DNA of 64,000 nucleotides from Planctomycetota bacterium (GTDB taxonomy: Bacteria > Planctomycetota > UBA8742 > UBA2392), in contig JAHBXZ010000001.1 in assembly GCA_019636215.1 (NCBI GenBank), forward strand, positions 257,694 through 321,693. Direction: 5' to 3'. The position numbers and the translations under genes are program-made. The notes under the pieces were generated by a model. It did no database searches. It saw nothing but the letters and a program-made list of their open reading frames with translations, and was not told where the DNA came from. This document shows positions 27,496 to 35,737 of the stretch, piece by piece; position 1 is the stretch's first letter; each line of letters begins with the position of its first letter.

Positions 27496-27640
27496 GTCGT
27501 CTCCGGGTCGCAGCTAGTCGCGCCGGGTCTCGAAAGCTAACGGGCGTCAGCTGCTTGCGCACAATGGGTGGTTAACTTTGTCGGCTCGCGTCCGACTGTC
27601 AGCGGATTGAAGCCTGCGCCCGGGCCGTCAGAAACTGATA

Positions 27641-27656
27641 CAACTATATGTAGTGG
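27641..27656 (+). promoter_or_regulatory. NrdR-box-like palindrome, upstream copy
   Basis: CAACTATATGTAGTGG matches about 12 of 16 positions of the NrdR box (acaCwAtATaTwGtgt). It lies about 145 bp upstream of the nrdJ promoter, in the 507-bp divergent gap, and could serve either gene. Confidence 0.45.
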
Positions 27657-27781
27657 TTAGGTTGTGGCACCACAAGTTTGGGGCGCAGAATTCCGACAAT
27701 GATGGTGGGCGAATAGTGGAAGGATGTGAATCACGTGGAAAACATCTGTCATACCTTTGCCAGTATGGACTTACGGACATC

Positions 27782-27797
27782 CCACAATATTTCGTGG
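27782..27797 (+). promoter_or_regulatory. NrdR-box-like palindrome next to the nrdJ promoter
   Basis: CCACAATATTTCGTGG matches about 12 of 16 positions of the NrdR box and ends 6 bp upstream of the -35 hexamer of the nrdJ promoter. NrdR represses ribonucleotide reductase genes when dATP is high, so the position fits. The two boxes here are 141 bp apart rather than the usual roughly 30 bp. Confidence 0.45.
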
Positions 27798-27803
27798 TTT
27801 TGC

Positions 27804-27831
27804 TTGACCACCCCTTCACGTGGGATATACT
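27804..27831 (+). promoter_or_regulatory. nrdJ promoter
   Basis: TTGACC (27804-27809) and TATACT (27826-27831) with a 16-bp spacer. Transcription from about 27838 would begin directly before a strong 8-bp hairpin (CGCCGGGA-AGG-TCCCGGCG, 27842-27860), leaving a structured 5' leader of about 165 nt ahead of nrdJ. I see no cobalamin riboswitch motif in it. Confidence 0.6.
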
Positions 27832-28002
27832 GCCCGCACGGCGCCGGGAAGGTCCCGGCGTCTACACTTCAAACTCTGAAACCTACCAGCGGTTGCGTAC
27901 TCGAAGGGCCGATGGCCTTGGCCTGCCGGGGCGCTTTCGCGACTTTCATTACTCCGCGCGGGCGGCTGGGGCTGCTCGCGCCCCTTATCAGGAAGGCACA
28001 AT

Positions 28003-31000
28003 ATGCAGAAGAAAACAGGCGCAGTTGCCACTGGCAACACAGCGCGCAAAACCCGCAAGGGCATCACGGAAAAGCGTGAGCCCAACGGAACCAGGGCCGC
28101 AACCATGGCAAGCACGGCAAAAACCTGCCCCAGTGGTGTGACGGTTCCCCGCGTGTTCACCCAGGCGGGCGAAAACGTGCTGGCCAACGTCAAGTACGCG
28201 CGCCGCGCCACCAAGATCACCAACCCTGACGGCAGCATCGTCTTCAAAATGGAAGGTGCCGAGATTCCGGCCGAGTGGTCCCAGCTGGCCACCGACATCA
28301 TGATCAGCAAGTACTTCCGTAAAGCCCAGGTTCCCCAGTATCCCGAGGGCGCCGACCCGCTGAACAGCGAACCCCTGCGCGACGAAGACGGCAAGGTCGT
28401 GATGGGCCCCGAACGCAGCGCCCGCCAGGTGGTGAATCGCCTGGCCGGTTGCTGGCGCCACTGGGGCGAAAAGTACGGCTACTTCCGCACCGCCGAGGAC
28501 GCCCAGGCCTATTACGACGAAATGGCCTACATGCTGATCCACCAGTACGCCGCGCCCAACAGCCCGCAGTGGTTCAACACCGGGCTGGCCTGGGCCTATG
28601 GGCTGACCGGCCCCAGCCAGGGCCACTTCTACATTGACCCGGACACCGGCGTTCTCAAGGAAAGTGAAGACGCCTACACCCACCCGCAACCACACGCCTG
28701 CTTCATCCAGGCCGTGCGTGACGACCTGGTGGGCGACGGCGGCATCATGGACTTGTGGACCCGCGAGGCCCGCCTCTTTAAATACGGCAGTGGCACGGGC
28801 ACCAACTTCAGCCAGCTTCGCGGCGACGGCGAGCCGCTTAGCGGCGGTGGCCAATCCAGCGGACTGATGAGCTTCCTGCGCGTGGGCGACCGCGCTGCGG
28901 GCGCGATCAAATCCGGCGGCACAACACGACGCGCGGCCAAGATGTGCTGCCTCGACCTTGACCACCCGGACATCGAAAACTTCATCAACTGGAAGGTCAC
29001 CGAAGAACGTAAAGCCAAGATCCTGATCGACGCCGGCTTTGCCGCCGACTTCAACGGCGAGGCCTACAGCACCGTCAGCGGTCAGAACAGCAACAACAGC
29101 GTGCGCGTGCCCAGCGAGTTCGTGGATGCCGTGCGCAACGATGGCGATTGGCACCTGCGCTGGCGCACCGACCGCAGCCACATTTCCAAGACGCTCAAGG
29201 CCCGCGACCTGTGGGAACAGGTGGCCGCAGCGGCCTGGGCCTGCGCGGACCCCGGCGTGCAGTACGACACGATCATCAACGACTGGCACACCTGCCCGCA
29301 GGACGGCCGCATCAACGCCAGCAACCCGTGCAGCGAGTACATGTTCCTGGACGACACGGCCTGTAACCTGGCCAGTCTGAACCTGATCAAGTTCTTTGAC
29401 GAAAAGGCCGCCACGTTCAACGTGGATGCGATCAAGCATGCCACGCGGCTGTGGACGATCACGCTGGAGATCAGCGTGCTGATGGCCCAGTTCCCCAGCA
29501 AGGAAATCGCCCAGAAGTCGTTTGATTACCGCACGCTCGGGCTGGGTTACGCCAACCTGGGAACCTGCCTGATGCTTTCGGGTATCCCGTACGACAGCAA
29601 GCGCGCATTGGCGGTCTGCGGTGCCGTGTCGGCGCTGATGACCGGCGAAAGCTATGCCGCGTCGGCCGAGATGGCCGCGGGCCATGGCCCCTTTGCGGGT
29701 TACAAGCGCAACAGCAAGGACATGCTGCGCGTGATGCGCAACCATCGTCGTGCCGCCTACAACGCGCCCGCCAGCGAGTACGAAAGCCTGAAGGTCTCAC
29801 CGATGGGCATCGAGCCCGAGCATTGCCCGGATTACCTGCTGGATGCCGCTCGCGAGTGCTGGGACCGCGCCGTGGAACAGGGCAAGAAGTACGGCTATCG
29901 CAACGCCCAGACCACGGTGATCGCGCCCACGGGCACGATCGGCCTGCTGATGGATTGCGACACCACCGGGATTGAGCCCGATTTCGCGCTGGTGAAGTTC
30001 AAGAAGCTCGCCGGCGGCGGGTACTTCAAGATTGTCAACCAGTCCGTGGAGCCCGCGCTGCGCAACCTGGGCTACAACGAGCGCCAGGCCAAGGCGATTG
30101 TCGAGTACATTGTGGGCACCCTGACGCTCAAGGGCGCGCCCTACATCAACACCGACACGCTGAAGCAGAAGGGCTTCAACGACGCCGACATCAGCCGCAC
30201 CGAAACCGCGCTGCAGGGCAGCATTGAGCTGGCCTTTGCCCTGACACCCTGGACGCTGGGCGAAGAAAGCATGAAGCGCCTTGGCTTTGACAAGGAAGCC
30301 TACAGCGCAAAGGACTTCCACCTGCTGCACGCGCTGGGATTCACCGACGAACAGATTGCCACGGCCAACGACCACATCTGCGGTCGTCAGACGATTGAGG
30401 GCGCCCCGCACCTGAAGCCGGAGCATCTTGCGGTGTTTGATTGCGCCAACCGCTGCGGCAAGCACGGCACGCGCTTCATTCATCACATGGGCCACGTGCG
30501 CATGATGGCCGCGGCCCAGCCCTTCATTTCGGGCGCGATCAGCAAGACCATCAACATGCCCAATGAAGTCAGCGTGGAAGACATCAAGGATTCCTACCTG
30601 CAGGCCCACGACCTGGGGCTGAAGGCCGTGGCGATTTACCGCGACGGCAGCAAGCACAGCCAGGTGCTGAGCACCACCAAGAAAGACAAGAAATCAGAGC
30701 CCGCTGCGTCAGCGGCAGGTGCGGCAACGGCCACGGTCACCGAAGTAGCCGCGCCACCGGCCAACACCACGCCGATCGCACTGCCGCTGCCGGCCAAGGG
30801 CCTGCACCGTCGCCCGTTGCCCAAGCGCCGCAACGGCATCACCTACGAGCTCAAGATCGGCGGCCAGAAGCTGTACGTGCGCACCGGCGAGTACGACGAC
30901 GGCCAGCTGGGCGAAATCTTCCTGGATATGTCCAAGGAAGGCGCCACCCTGCGCAGCATCCTGAACTGCTTTGCGATTGCTGTTTCCAAGGGCCTGCAGT

Positions 31001-31479
31001 ACGGCGTGCCGCTGGAAGAATTCGTCAACACCTTCATCTTCTCGCGCTTTGAGCCCCAGGGCATCGTGGAGGGCCACGAAAACATCAAGATGGCCACCAG
31101 CGTGATTGACCTGGTGTTCCGCACACTGGGCTATGACTACTGCGGCCGCACCGAGTTCCTGCACGTGCAGCCCACGGCGGTGGAAGGCCCGGCGCTGCTC
31201 AGCCAGCAGGGTGACAACGTGGACCTTGGCCACGCCGGCGAACAGACCCGCGTTGTGGAAGCCACGGCCGTGGGCAACGCGGCAAAGCTGGGCACCACGG
31301 AAGAAAAGCCGGCCCTGCCGGCCCGGCCCAGGGGTCGCAAGACCGGCAATGTGCTGAGCGCGCACTTGGAAACCATGATGGGCGACGCCCCGCTGTGTGA
31401 CGTGTGCGGCCACATCACGGTGCGCAACGGCGCCTGCTACAAGTGCCTCAACTGCGGCAACAGCATGGGCTGCAGCTAA
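28003..31479 (+). CDS. nrdJ: B12-dependent ribonucleotide reductase (class II)
   Basis: Makes deoxyribonucleotides using adenosylcobalamin. 1158 residues. Seen: LFKYGSGTGTNFSQLRG and the adjacent GGGQSSGLMSFL, the catalytic region NPCSEYMFLDDTACNLASLNL cited here in part, APTGTIGLLMDCDTTGIEPDF, a TSCPD-type domain (YDDGQLGEIFLDMSKEGATLRS) and a Cys-rich tail (CDVCGH...CYKCLNCGNSMGCS) like those that regenerate the active-site thiols. AGGAAGG lies 7 bp before the ATG. The first 35 residues are low-complexity and basic. The last 29 codons are duplicated 1756 bp downstream beyond a restriction-modification pair, so the present 3' end may be an acquired replacement. Confidence 0.96.
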   Translation: MQKKTGAVATGNTARKTRKGITEKREPNGTRAATMASTAKTCPSGVTVPRVFTQAGENVLANVKYARRATKITNPDGSIVFKMEGAEIPAEWSQLATDIMISKYFRKAQVPQYPEGADPLNSEPLRDEDGKVVMGPERSARQVVNRLAGCWRHWGEKYGYFRTAEDAQAYYDEMAYMLIHQYAAPNSPQWFNTGLAWAYGLTGPSQGHFYIDPDTGVLKESEDAYTHPQPHACFIQAVRDDLVGDGGIMDLWTREARLFKYGSGTGTNFSQLRGDGEPLSGGGQSSGLMSFLRVGDRAAGAIKSGGTTRRAAKMCCLDLDHPDIENFINWKVTEERKAKILIDAGFAADFNGEAYSTVSGQNSNNSVRVPSEFVDAVRNDGDWHLRWRTDRSHISKTLKARDLWEQVAAAAWACADPGVQYDTIINDWHTCPQDGRINASNPCSEYMFLDDTACNLASLNLIKFFDEKAATFNVDAIKHATRLWTITLEISVLMAQFPSKEIAQKSFDYRTLGLGYANLGTCLMLSGIPYDSKRALAVCGAVSALMTGESYAASAEMAAGHGPFAGYKRNSKDMLRVMRNHRRAAYNAPASEYESLKVSPMGIEPEHCPDYLLDAARECWDRAVEQGKKYGYRNAQTTVIAPTGTIGLLMDCDTTGIEPDFALVKFKKLAGGGYFKIVNQSVEPALRNLGYNERQAKAIVEYIVGTLTLKGAPYINTDTLKQKGFNDADISRTETALQGSIELAFALTPWTLGEESMKRLGFDKEAYSAKDFHLLHALGFTDEQIATANDHICGRQTIEGAPHLKPEHLAVFDCANRCGKHGTRFIHHMGHVRMMAAAQPFISGAISKTINMPNEVSVEDIKDSYLQAHDLGLKAVAIYRDGSKHSQVLSTTKKDKKSEPAASAAGAATATVTEVAAPPANTTPIALPLPAKGLHRRPLPKRRNGITYELKIGGQKLYVRTGEYDDGQLGEIFLDMSKEGATLRSILNCFAIAVSKGLQYGVPLEEFVNTFIFSRFEPQGIVEGHENIKMATSVIDLVFRTLGYDYCGRTEFLHVQPTAVEGPALLSQQGDNVDLGHAGEQTRVVEATAVGNAAKLGTTEEKPALPARPRGRKTGNVLSAHLETMMGDAPLCDVCGHITVRNGACYKCLNCGNSMGCS
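31390..31476 (+). repeat. Direct repeat, left copy: functional nrdJ 3' end
   Basis: 87 bp encoding the last 29 residues of NrdJ, 81/87 identical to 33146-33232 with no gaps. All six differences are silent (Thr, Val, Asn and Gly third positions plus an AGC/TCC serine switch). Confidence 0.9.
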
Positions 31480-31504
31480 GTAGGATGCGTTGATGAATCG
31501 ACCG

Positions 31505-31533
31505 GGAGGGGGACGTCATGTCCCCCTCCTTTG
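31505..31533 (+). terminator. Terminator after nrdJ
   Basis: GGAGGGGGAC-GTCAT-GTCCCCCTCC (10-bp stem) followed by TTTGT, 26 bp after the nrdJ stop and before the endonuclease gene. Confidence 0.8.
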
Positions 31534-31548
31534 TAGACTGACGAAATC

Positions 31549-32259
31549 ATGCCGACGGTATCTGACAAGCGTATCCGGGAAGCAGTCCGCCGATTCTGGC
31601 GTACTCGCTCCGCACAGTCGCGCAAGCAGAAATCGGCTGGCAGTAGCGATCAAGGCAAGCGCAGCGCTGTGACCGGCGGTGCCCAGATGGATGGGTTCGT
31701 CGATTTGTTTGTTGACGTACTCATTGAGTCCAAGGTCCCAACGTCCGCCATCTACCGAACGGACTGCCTTGAGTTGCCTGGCTTCTTCCGACCAACCAAG
31801 GAATGGGATCTGCTAGTCGTCCTTGGGGGCCGCCTGGTGCTGGGCTTGGAAGCGAAGTCGCAAGTAGGCCCATCGTTCGGCAACAACTTCAACAATCGCA
31901 CTGAAGAGGCCATGGGTAGCGCATTAGACTTGTGGACAGCCTACCGAAAGAACGCATTTGGGGCTTCTCAGCCCTGGCTGGGCTACATGATGCTGCTTGA
32001 GGCGTGTGATGCTTCCAATCGTCCTGTGAAGGTGCGGGAGCCCCACTTTGAGGTGTTTCCAGAGTTCAAAAAAGCATCCTATGCCGTTCGGTACGAGGAA
32101 TTCTGCAAGCGGTTGCTGCTTGAACGCCATTATTCAGCGGCAGCCCTTCTGCTGTCGCGTGAGGGCAACGATGGCGAGTATAGTGAACCCAACGCGGAGT
32201 TGACGCTGAATGCGTTCGCAAAGTCGATGGCTGCACATGTGTCCCAGTTCGTCCAGTGA
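31549..32259 (+). CDS. PaeR7I-family type II restriction endonuclease
   Basis: 236 residues. The segments KEWDLLVVLGGRLVLGLEAKSQ, NRTEEAMGSALDLWTAYR, PWLGYMMLLE and ASYAVRYEEFCKRLLLERHYSAAALLLS match the PaeR7I/XhoI-isoschizomer family. The PD-(D/E)xK catalytic residues would be Asp87, Glu101 and Lys103. PaeR7I cuts CTCGAG; whether this one does is inference. The gene starts about 20 bp after the nrdJ terminator and is followed 7 bp later by the methyltransferase. CTCGAG occurs at least four times in this window (8899, 21072, 44053, 61057), so protection must come from the partner methylase if the enzyme is active. Confidence 0.88.
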   Translation: MPTVSDKRIREAVRRFWRTRSAQSRKQKSAGSSDQGKRSAVTGGAQMDGFVDLFVDVLIESKVPTSAIYRTDCLELPGFFRPTKEWDLLVVLGGRLVLGLEAKSQVGPSFGNNFNNRTEEAMGSALDLWTAYRKNAFGASQPWLGYMMLLEACDASNRPVKVREPHFEVFPEFKKASYAVRYEEFCKRLLLERHYSAAALLLSREGNDGEYSEPNAELTLNAFAKSMAAHVSQFVQ

Positions 32260-32266
32260 GGTTGCA

Positions 32267-33139
32267 ATGTTGGCTAGCAGGCAAGAAGTAGATGTTGCTA
32301 CAACCCACAAGCTCTTCATCGGCGATGCTCGACACTTTCCGTACATTGCGGACGAGTCCGTTCACCTTGTTGTCACGTCACCGCCGTACTGGACACTAAA
32401 GCGCTACAACGATTCCCCCGCGCAGCTTGGACACGTGAAGGACTACGAGCAGTTCCTCGCCGACCTCAACCGCGTTTGGAACGAAGTGTACCGCGTGCTT
32501 GTGCCGGGCGGCCGCATGGTTTGCGTTGTAGGTGACGTTTGCCTTTCACGGAAACTGCATGGGCGACATGTTGTTGTGCCGCTGCACGCGGACATTTGCG
32601 TCCAATGCCGGAAGATTGGCTTTGACAACCTGAACCCCATCATCTGGCACAAGATTTCGAACGCCACATACGAAGTTTCCAACGGGTCAAAGTTCCTTGG
32701 CAAGCCATACGAGCCGAACGCAATCATCAAGAACGACATCGAGTTCATCCTGATGCAGCGCAAACCAGGTGGTTACCGCAAGCCCACCACAGCACAGCGT
32801 GACAGCAGCAGGATGAGCAAAGAGGAATTCGATACATGGTTTCAGCAGATCTGGACGATCACCGGGGCATCTACCAAGAACCATCCTGCGCCGTATCCGC
32901 TGGAGCTGGCGGATAGGCTCGTGCGCATGTTCTCGTTCACGGAGGACATAGTACTGGACCCGTTCTCGGGCACAGGCACAACGATGCTCGCCGCGATGAA
33001 GGCTGGCCGGAATAGTCTGGGCATTGAAGTTGACCCGGGTTACGCCAACTCTGCCATGACTCGGCTTCATCGCGACGGCAGCACGCTCTTTTCGAAAGTA
33101 GAGTTGGACTTAGTGGTGCCAGGTGCACCTAGGTTGTAG
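32267..33139 (+). CDS. SPPY-type (beta-class) DNA methyltransferase
   Basis: 290 residues. Motif IV TSPPYW (38-42) precedes motif I DPFSGTGTT (about 233-241), the permuted order of beta-class N4-cytosine/N6-adenine methyltransferases. LGIEVDPGYANSA follows as in other members. I start at ATG 32267, preceded by GTGAGG; the open frame reaches back into the endonuclease gene. It should protect the PaeR7I-type site. PaeR7I's own methylase is a much larger enzyme, so this pairing with a short beta-class methylase is a difference worth noting. The frame after its TAG continues in phase into the orphan nrdJ tail. Confidence 0.88.
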   Translation: MLASRQEVDVATTHKLFIGDARHFPYIADESVHLVVTSPPYWTLKRYNDSPAQLGHVKDYEQFLADLNRVWNEVYRVLVPGGRMVCVVGDVCLSRKLHGRHVVVPLHADICVQCRKIGFDNLNPIIWHKISNATYEVSNGSKFLGKPYEPNAIIKNDIEFILMQRKPGGYRKPTTAQRDSSRMSKEEFDTWFQQIWTITGASTKNHPAPYPLELADRLVRMFSFTEDIVLDPFSGTGTTMLAAMKAGRNSLGIEVDPGYANSAMTRLHRDGSTLFSKVELDLVVPGAPRL

Positions 33140-33145
33140 CTGACG

Positions 33146-33232
33146 CCGCTGTGTGACGTGTGCGGCCACATCACCGTCCGCAATGGTGCCTGCTACAAGT
33201 GCCTCAACTGCGGCAACTCCATGGGCTGCAGC
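33146..33232 (+). repeat. Direct repeat, right copy: orphan nrdJ 3' end
   Basis: Encodes the same 29 residues as the NrdJ C-terminus (PLCDVCGHITVRNGACYKCL... to GCS, then TAG) but has no start and no gene body. It is followed by a strong terminator, so it is probably the original nrdJ end left behind by the insertion. Confidence 0.9.
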
Positions 33233-33260
33233 TAGCGGAAGGTGGGTTTCCAGCCGGCAC

Positions 33261-33294
33261 AACGGCCGGGGCTCAGCCCCGGCCGTTTCTTTTT
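33261..33294 (+). terminator. Strong terminator after the orphan nrdJ tail
   Basis: AACGGCCGGGGC-TCA-GCCCCGGCCGTT (12-bp perfect stem) followed by TCTTTTT. Probably the native nrdJ terminator before the insertion. Confidence 0.88.
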
Positions 33295-33358
33295 CGCGCC
33301 GCCTGCTCTTGCTCGTACAATAGTCACCCCCGGGATGTCCCCTGAATCAGGAGAGTCC

Positions 33359-34477
33359 ATGTTGAAGGCCTCACTTGTGGCGGCCTGTGCGGTGGCCGCA
33401 GTCGCGCTGCCCGCGCAGACCTTTGACCCGCCGAAAATGCTCAAGGCCGGGGAATCGCCTGTCGGCCATCATTGGGCCAAGCGCGATCGCCTGTACCCGT
33501 CGCCGGCGCTGTACGACGTGGACGGTGACGGCGTGAAAGACCTGGTGGTGGGCGACCTGTTTGGCAACCTTACCTGGTGTAAAGGCGGCAAGGACGGCTG
33601 GGGCGCCGACCAGGCCCTCAACGGCGCCGACGGCAAGCCGCTGAAGTTCAACAACTGGTGATGCATCGGCATGCAGCCACAGTTTGTGGACTTCAATGCC
33701 GACGGACACACCGACATCGTCACCGCCACCTTTGACGGCAGCCCCTGGGTCAGCTACGGCAGCGCCAAGGGTTTTCTGGCACCCAGGACCATTCTCGACA
33801 AAGACGGCAAGCGCATGTGGCTTTGCCAGTTCTACGACTGGGACAAGGGCGAGTGGGCCCAGTCTGACCGCACCGGCGGCAAGGGTGTCGGCGCACACTG
33901 CATTTCGACGGTGGCCTTTGACTGGGACGCCGACGGAGACTTTGACCTGATTCTGGGCGACTACGGCAAGGGCCTGTACCTGGTTCGCAACGAAGGCACC
34001 AATGCAGAGCCCAAGTTCACCGGCAATCCTGAACCGGTCATGGTTGGCGACAAAGCACTTGATGCCGGCGACAAAATCACCGCGCCGCGCTTTGTGGATT
34101 GGGACGGCGACGGCCTTGCCGACATCGTGCTGGGTACCTTCGGCGATTCCTGGGGCGGCGGCAAGGGCGGCGGCGTGGTCTGGTTTCGCAACGTTGGCAA
34201 GAAGGGCGAACCCAGGTTTGAAGACGCCCGCACATTGATTGAGGCCAGCGCCAAGCAGGGTAACTCCGCATCGCGCCCGGACGCCGGGCTGTACGTCGAC
34301 GTGGCAGACATCAATGGCGACGGCAAGCTTGACCTCGTGGTGGGCGGCTACTCATTGTGGAAGGACGCCGAGGCCAAGCCCAACGCCGCGGCCAACCGCA
34401 AGCCCTATGTATGGGTCTACTTGCAGAAGGCCGAGGCAGCCAAGCCGGTAGAAGTGCCTGACAGCCAGACCAAGTAG
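33359..34477 (+). CDS. Exported FG-GAP/VCBS repeat protein with in-frame TGA (probable selenoprotein)
   Basis: Read through the TGA at 33659-33661 this is one 372-residue protein: signal peptide (about 1-20) and at least five FG-GAP/VCBS-like Asp-rich repeats (YDVDGDGVKDLVVGD, VDFNADGHTDIVTA, FDWDADGDFDLILGD, VDWDGDGLADIVLGT, ADINGDGKLDLVVGG). The TGA is codon 101, in NNW-TGA-CIGMQPQF; the repeats continue in the same frame on both sides with no gap. A SECIS-like hairpin follows the TGA directly. AGGAGAG precedes the ATG. Residue 101 would be selenocysteine next to Cys102. The alternative is a nonsense mutation (pseudogene) or sequencing error; the matching case at 35930 makes selenocysteine more likely. 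Confidence 0.7.
33662..33701 (+). promoter_or_regulatory. Bacterial SECIS-like hairpin
   Basis: Immediately 3' of the in-frame TGA. Outer stem CGGCAT/ATGCCG (33667-33672 with 33696-33701), internal loop, inner stem CCACA/TGTGG (33677-33681 with 33685-33689) and loop GTT. The loop begins with G-U 20 nt after the TGA. Bacterial SECIS elements need an apical loop starting with G about 16-37 nt after UGA; all criteria are met. Confidence 0.65.
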
Positions 34478-34599
34478 CGAAAAATCGCCCAACAGGCCCC
34501 CCGCAAGGGTCTGAAGAAGGTATAGTTAAGGAAAGGCCCAAACCGCTGCGGTTGTGCCAGCCCCATGCCCGGGGTCCAAGACCACGCAGCACCGCACAG

Positions 34600-34627
34600 A
34601 AGGCCGGGGATCTTCCCCGGCCTTTTT
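34600..34627 (+). terminator. Terminator
   Basis: AAGGCCGGGGA-TCT-TCCCCGGCCTT (11-bp stem) followed by TTT, about 120 bp after the FG-GAP gene. A TATAGT at 34521-34526 could begin a short structured transcript of about 95 nt ending here (GCTGCG...CGCAGC stem), but no good -35 is seen. I find no gene in 34628-34819. Confidence 0.75.
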
Positions 34628-34819
34628 GCGTCTGGGCCTGCCTGGGTTTTGAGGGTGAACGTGGCCGGCAAGACGATTAACCCGGATTGTCCGTATCTCG
34701 TGGTGGGCACCGGCCGTCATTGGGCCAGGGGCATTGGTTGCCCTTCTGCACCCGTTGCAGTGCTGAAATTTTGTGCATCGAAAATCGAATCAGGTTCGTA
34801 ACAAGGTAGAGGACAACTC

Positions 34820-35614
34820 ATGGCAGAAAACCCACCACCACCCGTCGCCGGCACCTTCGTCTGGAACGAGCTGATGTCGCGCGACATTGAGGCCGCCAAG
34901 AAGTTCTATGCGGCTGTTCTGGGCTGGGAGTACCACGGCATGGATATGGGCCCCATGGGCACTTACTGGATCATCCAGGCCGGCGCCCACCAGGGTGCGG
35001 GCGGCATGATGGCCATGCCCAAGGATGTGCCGGCCCACGTGCCAGGCCACTGGATGCCCTACGTAGCCGTGCAGGACGTAAACGCGGCATTTGCCAAGGC
35101 CGGTGCTGCGGCGTTGTACCCGCCGATGGATGTGCCCGATGTCGGCCGCATGTTCGCTGTGGCGGATCCCAGCGGCGCGTCGCTGTCACTGATGACCAAC
35201 GCCATGGGCGTGCGCAAGGGCAAGCCCGCGCCAGAGAAACCCGAGCACGGCCGCTTCATGTGGAACGAGCTGGTCAGCAGCGACACCGAAAAGGCCGGCA
35301 AGTTCCTGTGCGACCTGGTTGGCTGGCAGGCTGCCCGGATCCCGCACGAGGCGGGCTTTGAGTACACATTGTTTCAGGTCGAAGGCGAAAACGTGGCGGG
35401 CATGATGCCGCTGGGCAAGCCGCACTGGGGTGACGTGCCGTCACACTGGATGAGCTACATTGCCGTGAAGGACATTGCGCAGGTGCACAAGGCTGTTGGC
35501 AACGCCGGCGGCAAAGTGATGGTTCCGCCCACGCCTGCCATGGGCTACGGGACATTTATCGTCGCGGCTGACCCCAGCGGCGCGGTAGCCAGTTTCATGC
35601 AACCGGCGGGCTAG
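34820..35614 (+). CDS. Two-domain VOC (glyoxalase-fold) protein
   Basis: 264 residues forming two tandem VOC domains (about 10-125 and 140-262). Each begins G-x-F-x-WNEL-(M/V)S-x-D-x-x-(A/K)A-x-x-F and ends ADPSGA. This subgroup is annotated as glyoxalase/hydroxylase-like, with metal ligands supplied by early His/Glu residues; the substrate cannot be told. AGAGGACAACTC precedes the ATG. It lies between the two TGA-containing genes and is related to the VOC domain encoded at 36250. Confidence 0.87.
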   Translation: MAENPPPPVAGTFVWNELMSRDIEAAKKFYAAVLGWEYHGMDMGPMGTYWIIQAGAHQGAGGMMAMPKDVPAHVPGHWMPYVAVQDVNAAFAKAGAAALYPPMDVPDVGRMFAVADPSGASLSLMTNAMGVRKGKPAPEKPEHGRFMWNELVSSDTEKAGKFLCDLVGWQAARIPHEAGFEYTLFQVEGENVAGMMPLGKPHWGDVPSHWMSYIAVKDIAQVHKAVGNAGGKVMVPPTPAMGYGTFIVAADPSGAVASFMQPAG

Positions 35615-35737
35615 CGCTGGCTGGCCGGTTTGCAAAGCGCTCGTGACCGGAACCCCACGTCTGGTTACGGGCGCTTCTCTATTTGCGCGTGCAAGGAATA
35701 GTGCAGGCCCAGCGCTTGTTGGCCTTGCAGAGGATTC

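Larger units (their letters stand above)
31477..33235 (+). mobile_element. Restriction-modification island inserted at the nrdJ 3' end
   Basis: The segment between the two nrdJ-terminus copies carries only a terminator, a PaeR7I-type endonuclease and a DNA methyltransferase. Their G+C content is visibly lower than that of neighbours. Flanking 87-bp imperfect direct repeats mark the ends. There is no integrase or transposase, so entry was probably by recombination within nrdJ or by the insertion-with-long-target-duplication mode reported for restriction-modification loci. Because the copies differ only silently, each was a working gene end before they came together. Confidence 0.75.

Noticed and set aside
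27653..28141. Open frame upstream of and overlapping nrdJ
   Set aside because: No ribosome site or homology; it covers the nrdJ promoter and leader.
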